NCBI GenBank assembly: GCA_013115145.1
Contig: JAAPAO010000012.1
Coordinates: forward strand, 79,563-143,562
DNA length: 64,000 nt
Direction: 5' to 3'
Source of the DNA: Perkinsus chesapeaki
Taxonomy: Eukaryota > Perkinsozoa > Perkinsida > Perkinsidae
Part shown: one piece after another, positions 1 through 10,831 of the stretch
Position numbering within the stretch: position 1 is the stretch's first letter
Layout: the number at the start of each line of letters is the position of its first letter
Position numbers and translations under genes: made by a program
Notes under the pieces: model-generated
The model's database searches: none
The model's input: the letters and a program-made list of their open reading frames with translations, nothing else
What the model was told of the DNA's origin: nothing

Positions 1-2545
1 CAGGTGTTGGAACCGTCGACGGGCTTTTACCAGTTGCCGATAGCCACCCTTGATTTTGCCTCGCTGTACCCGAGTATCATGCAAGCTCACAACCTCTGCT
101 ACTCGACATTAGTGCAGCCATCAGTGGCACAGAGGGAGGGCCTCACTGAAGGGGAGGGAGGAGATGTAAGCTTTTAAAGTTTCATTGAACGAGCGTGCTC
201 TGATAGGTCACCCGTACGCCGTGTGGGCATTTATTTGTGAAGCAGAGCGTCCGAAAGGGTCTCCTACCTATGGTGCTGGAGGAGCTCCTCCAAGCTAGAA
301 AGAGAGCAAAGAAAGAGATGGCACAGGCAACAGACCCTTTGAAGAAAATGGTAGGAATACTAGTAACCAGTAAAGACTTCTTGTGCGTCATTCTTCAAGA
401 CTGACACATAGTAACACCTTTCTCAACACATTCGTCATGCGTAGTGCATCACAACGACATGCTGCCGCTCGGCAGTGCCGAGTCGGCACAGCGAGGAATG
501 CCAACCGGCAATAGTTAATAACCAGTCCATCTCAGAAGAGCGTTTCTCTTTCAGAGTTTATAGGGATTCTCGCCTCGAATATCTCGCGCAGGTCCTCAAT
601 GGCCGTCAGCTCGCATTGAAGGTGTCTGCCAACTCGGTCTACGGTTTCACTGGTGCCACAGTCGGTATGATGCCCTGCCTTGAGATAAGTAGCAGCGTTA
701 CTGCTTTTGGCCGCCAAATGATTGAACACACCAAAACACTGGTGGAACAGAAGCAAGTCGATTTCTGTCTCCCCCTATCGGCGACACTTCTCCTAAGGTA
801 CCGTGTGGAGAACGGCTACGCCCATGATGCTACGGTCATCTATGGTGATACCGATTCTGTTTTTGTTAAGTTCGGTTGTGATACTGTGGAGGAGGCAATG
901 AAGCTTGGACAGGAAGCTGCGGCATACGTTTCGACCACATTCATTGATCCCATTAAACTGGAATTCGAGAAGGTGGCTCGAGATTGGCATACTGAAAATG
1001 AGACTGTAGTTCTCTTTTGCGGCAGGTATACTTCCCGTACTTATTGATGAATAAGAAACGCTACGCTGGACTGTACTGGACGAACCCTGTGAAGGCCGAT
1101 AAGCTGGATGCTAAAGGTGGGCCACGCCTTCCGTTTTTACTAGCGGTCAATATATGCTTGATTCCACCGGTCTACAATTTTGTACGGAAGCACGAGGAGT
1201 TAAAGTGCTATTTTCGGCAGGTATTGAGACAGTACGGAGAGATAACTGTGAGCTCGTCAAAGTGGTGGTAGAGAACACTCTGAATATCATTCTTAAGGAG
1301 AACTCCCTTGACAGAGCCATTGCGTAAGACTGCGCTATTTTCATAATATCGAAGGGTCACTATACTCCGCGGAGCGAGGGACAATTCAATAGTAATGCTG
1401 CAGCATCACAATTGGTCATTTTCGTCAGTGCTTACCTTAGAATACTATCATTTATTATAGGCCAACATTTACCTAATCCTAAAAGCTATCTATGTACCCA
1501 TTCTCCCTTTCACTGTGTTCTCTTTTCCAGGTTCATTCGTAACACTCTCTCTGAGTTGCTGCAGAATAAAGTGGACATGTCCATGTTGGTTATCTCCAAA
1601 TCCTTAGCGAAGGGGATGGATGATGTACCTCGAGCTGCCCCACTTGGCTGGATTCTCGTCTCTCTGTAGGGGGCATACGCTGCAAAGCAAGCCCACGTTG
1701 AACTAGCAAAGCGAATGGCTCAGCGTGATCCCGGTAATGCCCCGGCCATTGGTGATCGAATACAGTAAGCCGCAGGGTCCCTGATGCCATCTGGGAGGTG
1801 CCCGCCAGGTACGTCATCATCAAAGCGCCAAAGGGAGTGGCTCAGTATGAGAAAGCCGAGGATCCTCTCTATGTGCGTGGCAGAACGAAGAGCGGTAGAA
1901 CGTGTGCTTTCATCAGGCTGTTGAAAATAATATTCCCGTGGACGGTCAGCACTACATCGATCACCAATTGAAGCAACCTTTAATGAGAATCTTTGAGAAC
2001 ATCTTACCGAATGCAGAGTCCGTACTCTTTTCTGGAGAGCATATGCGAAAAGTACGCAAATCAGCCAGGGGATCTCTGCAGTACGTTTGCAGGTGTTCCA
2101 ATCGGCGCCATCGGCTACTGGTGGCCTGTCCATGTTTCTCAAGAAAACGCATAAATGTCTGTCGTGTAAGGCAGTATTGAAGGACGGCCATGGCGGCGCG
2201 CTCTGTCAGCATTGCAAGAATGTAAAGGAAGGACAGGTGAGTTTGTTCGAGTTTGTCTTCCTTTTCGTGAAACGCTCGGACGGCTCCAGGTGGTTGTCGA
2301 GAAGACGAACGAGTTGCGCGCGCTGGAGGTTCAATTCGCGCGGTTATGGAGCGAATGCCAGAGGTGTCAAGGAAGCGTCGAACAGGATGTCATCTGCACA
2401 TCCCGAGACTGTCCAGTATTCTATCGGCGAGCTAAAGTAACATAATGATGCCATCGGCATGAAGCATATGCTACTGCAGGTGCGGAAAGACGCCGCCAGG
2501 GCCGCAGATGCTGTGAGCCGGCTAAGAGAGGCTGTTGACTGGTAG
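1..2545 (+). CDS. POLD1: DNA polymerase delta catalytic subunit, 5'-truncated by window edge, multi-exon
   Basis: B-family replicative polymerase, C-terminal half. Exon 1 (1-165) carries motif [11 protein letters not shown]. Exon 2 (207-350) has the SVRKGLLP and TDPLKKM region. Exon 3 (592-972) has [14 protein letters not shown] and motif C, YGDTDSV, near 841-861. Later exons give [39 protein letters not shown] and the two C-terminal Cys clusters ([12 protein letters not shown] and CQRCQGS..CTSRDC). The last exon ends REAVDW-stop at 2543-2545. About ten GT-AG introns, most 41-53 nt and two of 200-240 nt, keep the reading frame, so it looks functional rather than decayed. One oddity: a 14-15 residue in-frame insertion just before the YRVENGY segment. 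The N-terminal exonuclease half lies outside the window. Identity is very secure; exact splice sites are read by eye. Confidence 0.93.
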
Positions 2546-2658
2546 AGGACGAGGCTTGGCGAATTTCCACCTAATTTCGTGCACTGCAAATGGAATAGTT
2601 TTGTTATCAATTCAATTCAGCCATAAGAGAGTTAGAGTTCAAGTAGCGACGGACTAAA

Positions 2659-3420
2659 ATGTCATCCAAAAGGGAAGCTCAGGAGTGTCGAAAAGCTCAC
2701 ACCAGGCTACGCACCGGAGCCTTTCAGTCGCTGTAGTTCTTGGCGAGTGCATCACTACCGAGCCAGTCCCAGTGAGTTACACGCTGCAGCGGACCTTTAT
2801 AACTCGTAAACCGAGCCATGACGTCCTGATTCGGCAGTCAAGATTGTTGACTCAAGAATTACACAGGCTCCCAGTAACATCGCATCTAACTATGGCTCTA
2901 TGTTCATTTTATCACATGAGGTTGCACAACTTGTTCTGGCCTTGGCTAGACTACTCGTATACCGTTAGCTCCTAGAGATTCCCGAAGACGGAGCTTCATC
3001 GCCTATCCTTCCTCGAGATTCGATGCGAGCAGAGAAAGAGCAACATCATACAAAGTGCTCGCTAGCGAAGCTGAGGCACAACCTTCAGGCTGAACACTTC
3101 TGGGTGAACTATGCAGTAACACAGGAGGATGAGCAAACAAGCGCACTATGTGCCGCAATAGCCAGGTAAATATCAATCTTCCCGGTTGCACGGCCAGCAG
3201 AGGTGTCATAGAGCAAGCGCCGCGTTGCTCGGATGTCTTTCGCTCGGGCCACTGCCCGGCGCTCGACCTCTGGCGATTTATCCCTATTAACGCAAAACTA
3301 CATATACCTATGATCGAAAAGCTTATGCGGAAAAGGCTATCCACTTGGCAACTTCATGACAACGAAGGCCGTTATGCAGCGAGCGAGATCATAAGGCTCA
3401 ACAAAAGCCAAGATTGAGGT
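2659..3420 (+). CDS. Possible multi-exon gene of unknown function, boundaries uncertain
   Basis: An ATG at 2659 opens a basic helical segment (MSSKREAQECRKAHTRL). With introns at GT-AG sites of the local size class it could continue as ELHAAADLYNS, LLTQELHRLP and VAQLVLALARLLVY. Farther on, open segments include KLRHNLQAEHFWVNYAVTQE (about 3065-3130) and AKIEVFSAVRDALHERRY (from about 3408). The pieces look coding, helical and charged, but I cannot join them into one convincing frame and recognise no domain. It lies 114 bp after the POLD1 stop on the same strand. It may be an intact intron-rich gene or a decaying one. Confidence 0.25.
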
Positions 3421-4679
3421 ATTCTCAGCTGTTCGCGACGCTCTACACGAACGTCGCTACAGAACGAACGTGCTGGTGAACCTCGCAATCTTGTTGTATT
3501 AGCAAGGGTTTGTGAACAGATCTCTTCCTTCGCAGCAAACGATATGACCAAGCACATCATGGTCACAGTGATTGCGACTTTGACCATGGTATCTAATACA
3601 CGTGCCATAATTCCGCCCGAAGGAGACACAATCCTTGGTGCAGCAATCATCGGCGCCCCATAGTGCGACGAAAGCGATGTTGCAGAGAATACGAAATATC
3701 ATGTTGGGATGTAGACAGCGAAAGGAGAGCTGAAAGGGCGAGACAACGCCTAAAGCAATATGGATATCTCTCAGTGGGACTCGGCTACGGATTTTCTATC
3801 CCTTGGGTGATGTCTTGTTCCGATATTCGAAAACAACACATGGGGTGAACGAGCCAAAAACGTTGTACTAGGCGTAAATTATTTCCGTTGCTAACATCGA
3901 CTTTAGATGAGTAGTTCTTGTATGGGATGCGAACTAAATTCTTTGGGCTGCGATCACTTCGGCCCGCGTACCTTTTACCTATGCGTGCGTACGCAAACTG
4001 CGGCCAAAGTGAGATTCAAACGACCGACGCTGTTCTTTATATTAGTGAAGTCTAGCTTCTGCTTAAGCTAGACTTCCTATACCCCGTAGACTGCCGGAAA
4101 CAGAAGATCTGCTGAGTACTATGAGTAGTGTGGGCCCCCGCATACTATGCATGCGACGCATAGCGAGTGCCTATGCGCGTCATGTCACCCAACTTCCGAG
4201 TCGAAAATTTCGACGCCTCACCTTGCCCGACATTCGAAACCGACCACAGTGATCAACAGCTCCAGGTCAACGAGGAACTTGTTGGTGGTCTCAGAGTAGC
4301 ATCGAGTGTTGTCAGACGGACAGTGCGAGTTGCTCCCAGCATGTAGCAAGGAACCCTTTGTTGCATGAAGCGTGAAGCCCACAGCACGCCATTGGCACAC
4401 TGCCAATGGGCCAAATATATGTCGATTCGATGCTTTGGAAGCGTTTACCCACCCAATTATATGCTACGAAGCAGAATGTCCTATTATAAGATCTTGCTAC
4501 TTGTACTCGTAGTTTCTTGCTTTTAATGCTCTCGCTGGATAGTTTAGTTAACTCTTCCGCTGTCTCAGATCAATGTTTTCAACTCAATTTTACTAGTAAT
4601 AAATTACCATTCAAGTGGACATACAATACGACATCAATAACTCATACTCTACGCTAATCGTTAAAGTTGCTTTTTTGGT
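3421..4679. other. Stretch without a recognisable gene
   Basis: Only short open segments occur (for example near 3663-3848 on +), with no recognisable domain or consistent exon chain. The stretch becomes AT-rich toward 4480-4680. It contains one clear hairpin, listed separately. It may include the 3' part of the preceding uncertain locus and the promoter of the next. Confidence 0.5.
4047..4076. repeat. Perfect 12-bp inverted repeat (hairpin)
   Basis: Arms gaagtctagctt (4047-4058) and aagctagacttc (4065-4076) are exact reverse complements around the 6-nt loop ctgctt. It stands in non-coding DNA and has no T-run, so nothing marks it as a terminator. It belongs with the other palindromes scattered through the first 20 kb. 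Confidence 0.9.
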
Positions 4680-4688
4680 TTGAAAAAC

Positions 4689-7127
4689 ATGCCAGACCTT
4701 AGCAAAGATGACAACACAGCTATCCAGGACGTCTTGGGATCGGAAACCATCAGCTACTATGACTTGCTTGATCGTAGCTCTGGGTCACATCCAGAGAAGA
4801 GCGAGTGCAAGACAATCATTGGATTACTGCGCTCCAAGGCTCCGGAAAAGGTCGTCAGGTAGGAATATGCCGCTGACGCTATGGTCACTAACTTTGTCAT
4901 ATTCGTTAGGTTCCGAGGATTCCAGTGTTATCGATAAAGATGGAGCTAAATGCACCGTTGCAGGAACTCCTAAGCCCTACGAGCGTGCCACGCTCAGCGT
5001 GGTCCATTTTTGGTATTTGCAAAATTGAAAGCACACCAGCACTGAATATTTAGGAGACCGGTACGACTGACGATATCGCAAGCGCGGACGTTCACAAACA
5101 GCAGCCGTGACACCGAGCACCGTTGCGCCTCCGTATTAAACAAGAAACCTGAGAAGAATCTACACCATATGTTAATCGCCGTCTCTGCTGCGGTAGGCGG
5201 GCGGCTGGTCCAAAAGTTTTGGACCAAAACCAAGTTCGACGCCAAGCGCCGACTCTTAGCAGTGGCTGAGTCGAGGGGGGCTCGCTTAGTTCCTTTTGAG
5301 CTGAATATCTTAGCGGCCCTACTTTCTACGAAGTGGCCACCAGGGGGACTAATTCGATACTCAAGCACAACATTCTCACTGGGCCTTATGGCCCGCGCCT
5401 GAGATCGGAGGATCTCTCGGACGCAAGGAAGATAGCTTCTAGACTTTCAAAAAACCATGAGCGTTGGTTCTTGGCGAACGGAAAAACTTGTTCAGCGATC
5501 GACGCCGACAGAGAGGTAAGGTGCGGTGCTTGACGTAACATAGCTTGACTTGCCTTAGGCTGAATGTGGAGAAACATCTCCAGCGATTGACGCAGACAGA
5601 GAGGTAAAAAAAGAAACGTTCACTTCCCGACTCAACATAGCTCGATCTGCTCTAGGCTGAATGTGGGGAAACATCTACAGCGATTGCGAATGGAGTTGTA
5701 CGACCCCACCGTGAAGGTGAACCGGAAGCTCCTACATCCTACCCTAGCGTAAGCTCTCTCTCAAAAGTAGTCCATCTTCCCGTGATTCAAAACATCTTTA
5801 CAATGAAGAATGCCGAACAGCGCTCCGTCGAGAACGACCGTATCTCGCTGAACCTTCCGAAACTCCCTGCTCAACTGGCATTCCGAGTAACTCCGGCAAG
5901 CCCGCATCGAGTAGTCCTAGTACTGCATGCTGGCGGATCTGTAACTAACCACTTCGGTTCGTCACGGGGAACATGGTGGCCCAACTCGAGTCGGTGCATG
6001 TCGGTAAAAGCGACAATAGGGCCTGGTGAAAGTGCTCAAATTCATGGGAAGATCTCTGTGGCGCTGTTATTCTCGATCTACAGTAGCAAGACTGACGGCT
6101 GCGAGGGCTACTCAACCTCTTGCCGATGAAGAACACCAGGGACCATTCACCGATGAGAAGGTTCTGCCGTTTCACATCGCCTCACTGTCTCTAAATACTC
6201 GATCCAGACAGGTTGTAATGAGTCTAACACCAGAAACGTTGGAGGCCGATATGCTTCAAGGTAGCAACCAGAACAAGAGGTTCATGGCTGAGCAATCTTA
6301 TCTTAGATGGTTGCTCTGCTATGATGTTCTTACTGGTGAGCCGGTAATAATGTTATGCAATTAGCATTGGCAAGTAAAACTGTGATCTTTTCAGGTGGCG
6401 GTTATCACCTACACTTAGCAGGCGAGTCACCAACTTCTAAAGCTTACTGGTTATCTCTAGGCTGGCGCAACAGCCGCTGTGGACGAACCAGCAACAGTTG
6501 GCCGTTTAGGCAGCGGCTCAAAGTTGCTGTCTTCTCCCGACAGATTGGTCCCAATTGGGACCGACGATGTCTAACAACGGTAACAGAGGTACCGTACTAC
6601 GCAGAATTGAACGCTCTACTCATTATCGAGCAAATTCCGCGTACCCACTGTTGTTTTAGTGACGGCAACTGTCGCGGTGGACTGCCGCTTTGGCCCCTTG
6701 TGCGATGTACAAGGTTTGACCAACAAGCGCTTTGGCTGCGTCCCAACCGATGCGACCAAAAGTAGATGGCCGCTTCAGTTTGTCTTCAAGACACCAACTC
6801 TGAACCATTCCATAACTTTGCATCGGTTGACGGCTTTCATCGTTGAGTGGCATGTATGTATTATATACAGTTGGCCTTATATACTATATAAGGCCGCGTG
6901 TCAGAGCCATTGCAGACTACATCAATGGCAATGAAGGATGCTTGGCTACTGTTTGGGTCAAGCCCGGGAGGGCTGTCGCGATAGCGGACGAGCCGGGTGC
7001 CATCACAGAGTCAGAACTACATGTTTACTCTTCGCGGCCTTTCCATTCCAATCCTGATTTCCTTAATAAAGTCGTGGCTATGGGGTGGGAAATTTGCTTT
7101 CTTTGCGTAGCATATTCTTGTGTGTAG
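4689..7127 (+). CDS. Unrecognised multi-exon gene with a repeated micro-exon
   Basis: The first exon starts MPDLSKDDNTAIQDVLGSET and ends at a GTAGG donor near 4860. Further likely exons contain RFRGFQELLSPTS (about 4911-5010), VGGRLVQKFWTKTKFDAKRR (about 5180-5250), SILKHNILTGPYGPRLRSED (about 5355-5415), then micro-exons AECGETSPAIDADRE, and near 6900-7080 YINGNEGCLATVWVKPGR. Donors and acceptors of the local type occur between them, but several junctions do not keep phase by eye, so the model is incomplete and the region may hold more than one gene or be partly decayed. No domain is recognised and there is no signal peptide or membrane segment. An upstream in-frame ATG exists at 4680. Confidence 0.35.
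5493..5690 (+). repeat. Tandemly repeated exon-intron unit (88 and 97 nt plus a partial third)
   Basis: Three copies begin with cagcgat(c/t)g at 5493, 5581 and 5678. Each full unit contains the end of one exon (..DADRE), a GTAA donor, an intron of 43 or 52 nt and the start of the next exon (GCTGAATGTGG). The two introns share an aacatagct block, so intron and exon were duplicated together. The middle micro-exon is 45 nt (15 residues, AECGETSPAIDADRE) and phase 0 on both sides, so duplication keeps the frame. Confidence 0.75.
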
Positions 7128-7655
7128 ATTGAAACGTGAAGTTAGAGACCCTAGCCTACTCAATATCAGACTCTGATAATCAGAGCCATCCAAGGACCTC
7201 AGAGGCATAATATCAACCAACCGAGTACGTGAAACGGCCGCTCATCGAATGTATTATTATTTTTTAGATGCCACAGCACAGCAAGCTGTTAACCAAGGGA
7301 ATCAGGCCGCTTTTCCAGCACAACCAGTAGTATATCGTTATCGTTGAATACGTTCATACGTTCAATAGCTTGACTTGAAACTGCGCTCGTATTACTCTCG
7401 TCGCTATTGCCTCTTTTTAGGTCAATATCGCACCATTTGAGATCGAGACGAGACCGACAATCTCGAACTCCCGAGTCTCGATGCCGCTCTCTGTAGAAGC
7501 CACTTCAGCAAGCAACGTTAAATTTTCACTAAGAATAGCTGAGCTGGTTGAGTTTCGGGGCTCGAGAGTCTTGAGTCATGACCTGTACTACAGGTCCTGT
7601 AGGTCATGAGCTCGAACCCGGCAGTGAGATCACTCATTGAGAGGATTTTGTATGC

Positions 7656-7724
7656 ATCCCTGGCACCGTGCCAGTGGCACGCAAACTATATCCGTTTGTG
7701 TCACACAAATTGTGTGCCAGGGAT
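7656..7724. repeat. Nested cruciform: 11-bp outer arms enclosing two smaller palindromes
   Basis: Outer arms atccctggcac (7656-7666) and gtgccagggat (7714-7724) are exact reverse complements. Inside lie cgtgcca-g-tggcacg (7667-7681, one-base centre) and tttgtg-tca-cacaaa (7695-7709). The result is a three-stem, cloverleaf-like fold. I do not call it a tRNA: there is no T-loop consensus. Confidence 0.8.
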
Positions 7725-7952
7725 AACTGGGATAACTCTTCTCGTCGGTCTAACTGACGAAAAGCGTTTCGCAGAGCACGCGGAACTTCACTACGGAGGC
7801 GTGTACCGGCCAGCTCATAAGATACAGTAGTTATGGTGCAAAATTTGCACTGCACATTCCCCGGTATTCGTGTCCATGGACTCACTGTCCGTGGCATGGT
7901 GAGGAAATTATAATTTCATGGATGTAGTACAAATTTCACTCTAAATTTTAGT

Positions 7953-7977
7953 AAATTACAGTTTTAAACTGTAATTT
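7953..7977. repeat. Perfect 12-bp palindrome with a one-base centre
   Basis: Arms aaattacagttt (7953-7964) and aaactgtaattt (7966-7977) are exact reverse complements around a single t at 7965. It lies in AT-rich non-coding DNA. Confidence 0.9.
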
Positions 7978-8096
7978 GAAATACTGTTTGTTATTCTCAA
8001 TGTCCAAGTAGCTACTTTTGTTAGTTTTGTGTCCGAATTATTTTACTAGTTGGTGTCCTTATGCCGCATAAGCACACGCATAAGATATACGCTATT

Positions 8097-8111
8097 GGAC
8101 CGCGGCGGTCC
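8097..8111. repeat. 7-bp GC-rich palindrome with a one-base centre
   Basis: Arms ggaccgc and gcggtcc flank a single g. It is short, but matches the one-base-centre format of its larger neighbours. Confidence 0.75.
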
Positions 8112-8502
8112 TATAGCTCCCTTGAGGGTCAAGCTCTGCTTTAACTTATTTCTAACTTGAGTTACAACCGTGCGTCTCGGAGTCGCCCGAAGTCGGAATG
8201 GGGGGTGAAGCGGAGTCGCTCACTACTAGTCCCATAACCGGTTATCAAACCTTACAGCTTTCGATCGACACCAACAAATCTTAAATATCCATAATCATGT
8301 AAACTATGACGACTCGTCATTGACGAGCACAGTATTTACCATTGACCGACACAAGAGAAGTCGAGGTCAGCCAAGTTTGGTATTGACAGCATTGATGAGT
8401 GTTATCGAAACATCGGTCTTGGAGCCTCCTAAGCTACAGGCTAATGAAACTATAGCTCGGGATTCTCGAGCCGGGAGATTAAGTGATACTAGGTTACCTA
8501 GT

Positions 8503-8535
8503 CTTAACTTCTACCTAGTCTAGGTAGAAGTTAAG
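8503..8535. repeat. Perfect 16-bp palindrome with a one-base centre
   Basis: Arms cttaacttctacctag (8503-8518) and ctaggtagaagttaag (8520-8535) are exact reverse complements around t at 8519. The + strand continues into a short t-run (tttt, from 8536). It sits about 130 bp beyond the stop of the minus-strand protease gene, so a role at the 3' end of that transcript is possible but unproven. Confidence 0.92.
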
Positions 8536-8660
8536 TTTTCAACCCTGAGTCAAACGAGAACACGGTACCTAAGAATAGGTCTGTTCTTCAGCTGAGAATA
8601 AGAATTGAAGTGGGAATAATATTGTATTATAAGCTAGGGCTGAGGACCATCAAACTATCA

Positions 8661-10377
8661 TCATGCACGGCACTGAGCTCCGGGGTGAGCTCTTGAGAGG
8701 TTCGGCCTTGTGGGTGGCATTACGAACATGTTACACGGGCCTAGAGGAGATGGTCACCAGATAGTACCATAAGAGCGAGTAGGTTTACCATCAGGCCTTT
8801 CATCTTGTTTCTTGACAATCCTCATATATCCTCCTTCACCCCACTCTTCTCCCCTCGAGTTCTTGAGAATCCAATAGCTACCATTAATAACCAATCACGT
8901 GAATTTTATCGCATCTCGCACTCACTCTTTTCCCACATTTGTGTCCGTTCCAAACCCGACTAATAACATAGCATGGTCTGGCTTGCCATTGCACTCCTGG
9001 CCTGCAAACGGATGTGATAGACATCCGTGACACGGGTAACACCGTGTTACCAACACGGATTCCGTGTAACCCCGCGTGGTAGCACGGGAGTACTCCGGGG
9101 TTGCCAATACGGCTTGTTTATCAGAATATATCTCCTTACTATCAAACACTCCTCCTTTGTACTGTTGGAATTCGTGGGAGTTCGCAGAGATGCCCACAGC
9201 CACTGGGCCTAGGCGAAGGTGTGTAGCTACGAGTTGGGAATCTCGAGGTGGGATTATCCGAATATCGAAGCTTCTCAGGTCTCCAACCTACGAAAAGCTC
9301 TGTACGACCAAACAGCATACCTCTTGCCTGTAAACATTGATCTCCCTTGTTCGAGACGATGGCGTTGTTGCATGTCCCATTTTGTTCGGTGTAGAGGTAG
9401 CTGCTTGCTGAGACGATCCCTTTGTCACTCACATATCTCATTGCGTACACGGGCTTGCCATCAATACAGCCGCTGAGATGCAAATATAACTATATATGTA
9501 TAAGTTGTACAGAGACTCAATCATTGAGACTCTCAATCAGAAGCGAAATGGTCTCATATCATCTTGTCACATGGTGGGGCTCACCGGTTTCCAAAATCGC
9601 CTGAGCAGTCTACAATTTGCTGCACTGAAAATTCGACAAGGCTTTTGGTTTTGATCTGGAAAGCTGATTCAAGCGCACCTGACAACTGTTGTCAGACAAC
9701 ATAAGTTCATCCATTCGAGTACCGCCCTCCTCAACATACCTACTGCCGCGAACGCATAGCAGCTACCGCAGTCGCCTTGATCCTTGGGTGGAGTTACGGC
9801 GCCATTATTTACCCAATTGATTGCTTCGCCTGCAAATGTGTGACCCCCGGCCCGGCTACTTATTGTCGGAGATTTCTGCGAGAGGCGGGTTGCCGAAGGC
9901 TCATTGCCTGAAACAATTATGCGTGGATACAAAGTATTTATTTCCAGCCGTACCTGGATCACCTAAACAGCTACGTATTTTGGCCATCTCTTGTGACTCA
10001 AGGAATGTCACCCTATTTGCTTCCATCTTGAATGAAGCTAAAACCGACCAGCTTTCCAATTATTGGAATCCAATACGCCGTTTATTCTATGATCGCATAC
10101 AATTGCCAGCATTGTGCTTTTCAATGAGCTTGTAGTTCTCGGTGAAGATTTTGAATCGATAATCGTTCTCCTTATAACCGTATCTTAGACCATACCTGAT
10201 ATTAATGCGGCACAAGTATTTATTAGAAAAGCGTGGCATCGTGATGAGGTAGCTTCACCAACGCGCCTACTTTTTCTTAAGGCGACCATAAACATCTCCT
10301 ATTTCCTTCAGAGAGGCTCCAGTTGACAGGGTAATCAGCAACACCAAATGGAAGAAGATAGCTTGACAGCGTAGCAT
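8661..10377 (-). CDS. Papain-family (C1A, cathepsin L-like) cysteine protease, secreted, multi-exon
   Basis: Starts at 10377 with a signal peptide (MLRCQAIFFHLVLLITLSTG), then a prodomain with an ERFNIN-like pattern (YRFKIFTENYKLIEKHN). The mature enzyme has the catalytic Cys in QGDCGSCYAF (about 9760-9790), VDCSGDFGN, GCIDGKPVYAMRYV, the catalytic His in PDHAMLLVGFG (about 8950-8985), and the Asn in YWILKNSRGEEWGEGGYMRI (about 8840-8880). The C-terminal exon carries GPCNMFVMPP and stops at 8661-8663. GT-AG introns join these pieces in phase, so it looks intact. Oddities: NSRG replaces the near-invariant NSWG, and one intron is packed with hairpins (9008-9102). Expected role is endo-proteolysis in lysosome-like vacuoles or outside the cell. 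It is adjacent to two secreted carboxypeptidase genes on the same strand. Confidence 0.88.
9008..9102. repeat. Tandem hairpins inside an intron of the cysteine protease gene
   Basis: Three consecutive stems: acggatgt/acatccgt (9008-9015 and 9021-9028), ggtaacac-c-gtgttacc (9035-9051) and acacgga-t-tccgtgt (9053-9067). A fourth structure pairs aacccc (9068-9073) with ggggtt (9097-9102) around the palindrome ggagtactcc (9087-9096). All lie between the donor after GGVFD and the acceptor before QECNGKPDH, so they are removed by splicing. Confidence 0.8.
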
Positions 10378-10831
10378 GATTCACTAGAGAACAATGCCAG
10401 CACTTATACATTCTATATCACTTAAATGCCAAAACAGGATGGCCGGCTCGGCCCCCACGAGAGCTCTAAGGTGTACCGCTAAGAGTTCAGGAAAGATGGT
10501 CTTCAACTCGCAGCATCTGGCGCGACATGACATCCATCAATGATAGACCATCATGTCACGAAATATATTATTTGTCATGTCACGTGTAACTCAAACGGTG
10601 TGAACCACAACGCATTACCGCTTTTTCCTCGTAGCACCAGTACCGGGCGAGTAGGTTCTTATTCTAAACTCGAGCAATGCTCGGCCTTAGAGCCGGATAC
10701 TTAGATAACTTGCCAGCCTAAGGCGGGTGTAATGGCCCAAAGCAGAGCTTGTAAGATATGATTTAGAGTTGCTGTTCAGAGTTGCTGCAGTCCGCGGTGC
10801 TTGTAGCGGCTACAACGTGAGCTACAATGTA

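Larger units (their letters stand above)
7128..8660. other. Non-coding stretch rich in palindromes
   Basis: No coding segment can be supported on either strand. The stretch is AT-rich in places and carries a series of inverted repeats at 7576-7609, 7656-7724, 7953-7977, 8097-8111 and 8503-8535. The main ones are listed separately. No long terminal repeats, transposase remnants or tRNA-like folds were recognised. Confidence 0.6.

Noticed and set aside
475-2610. POLD1 locus as a frameshifted pseudogene
   Set aside because: Open frames seem broken, but GT-AG introns of about 41-53 nt restore the frame at almost every break and the protein ends with a normal C-terminus, so it is better read as an intact intron-rich gene.
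2700-4000. Retrotransposon remnant
   Set aside because: No reverse transcriptase, integrase, gag-type zinc knuckle or long terminal repeats could be recognised on either strand.
7656-7724. tRNA gene suggested by the three-stem fold
   Set aside because: There is no T-loop or D-loop consensus, the stem lengths are wrong, and nested one-base-centre palindromes explain the fold.
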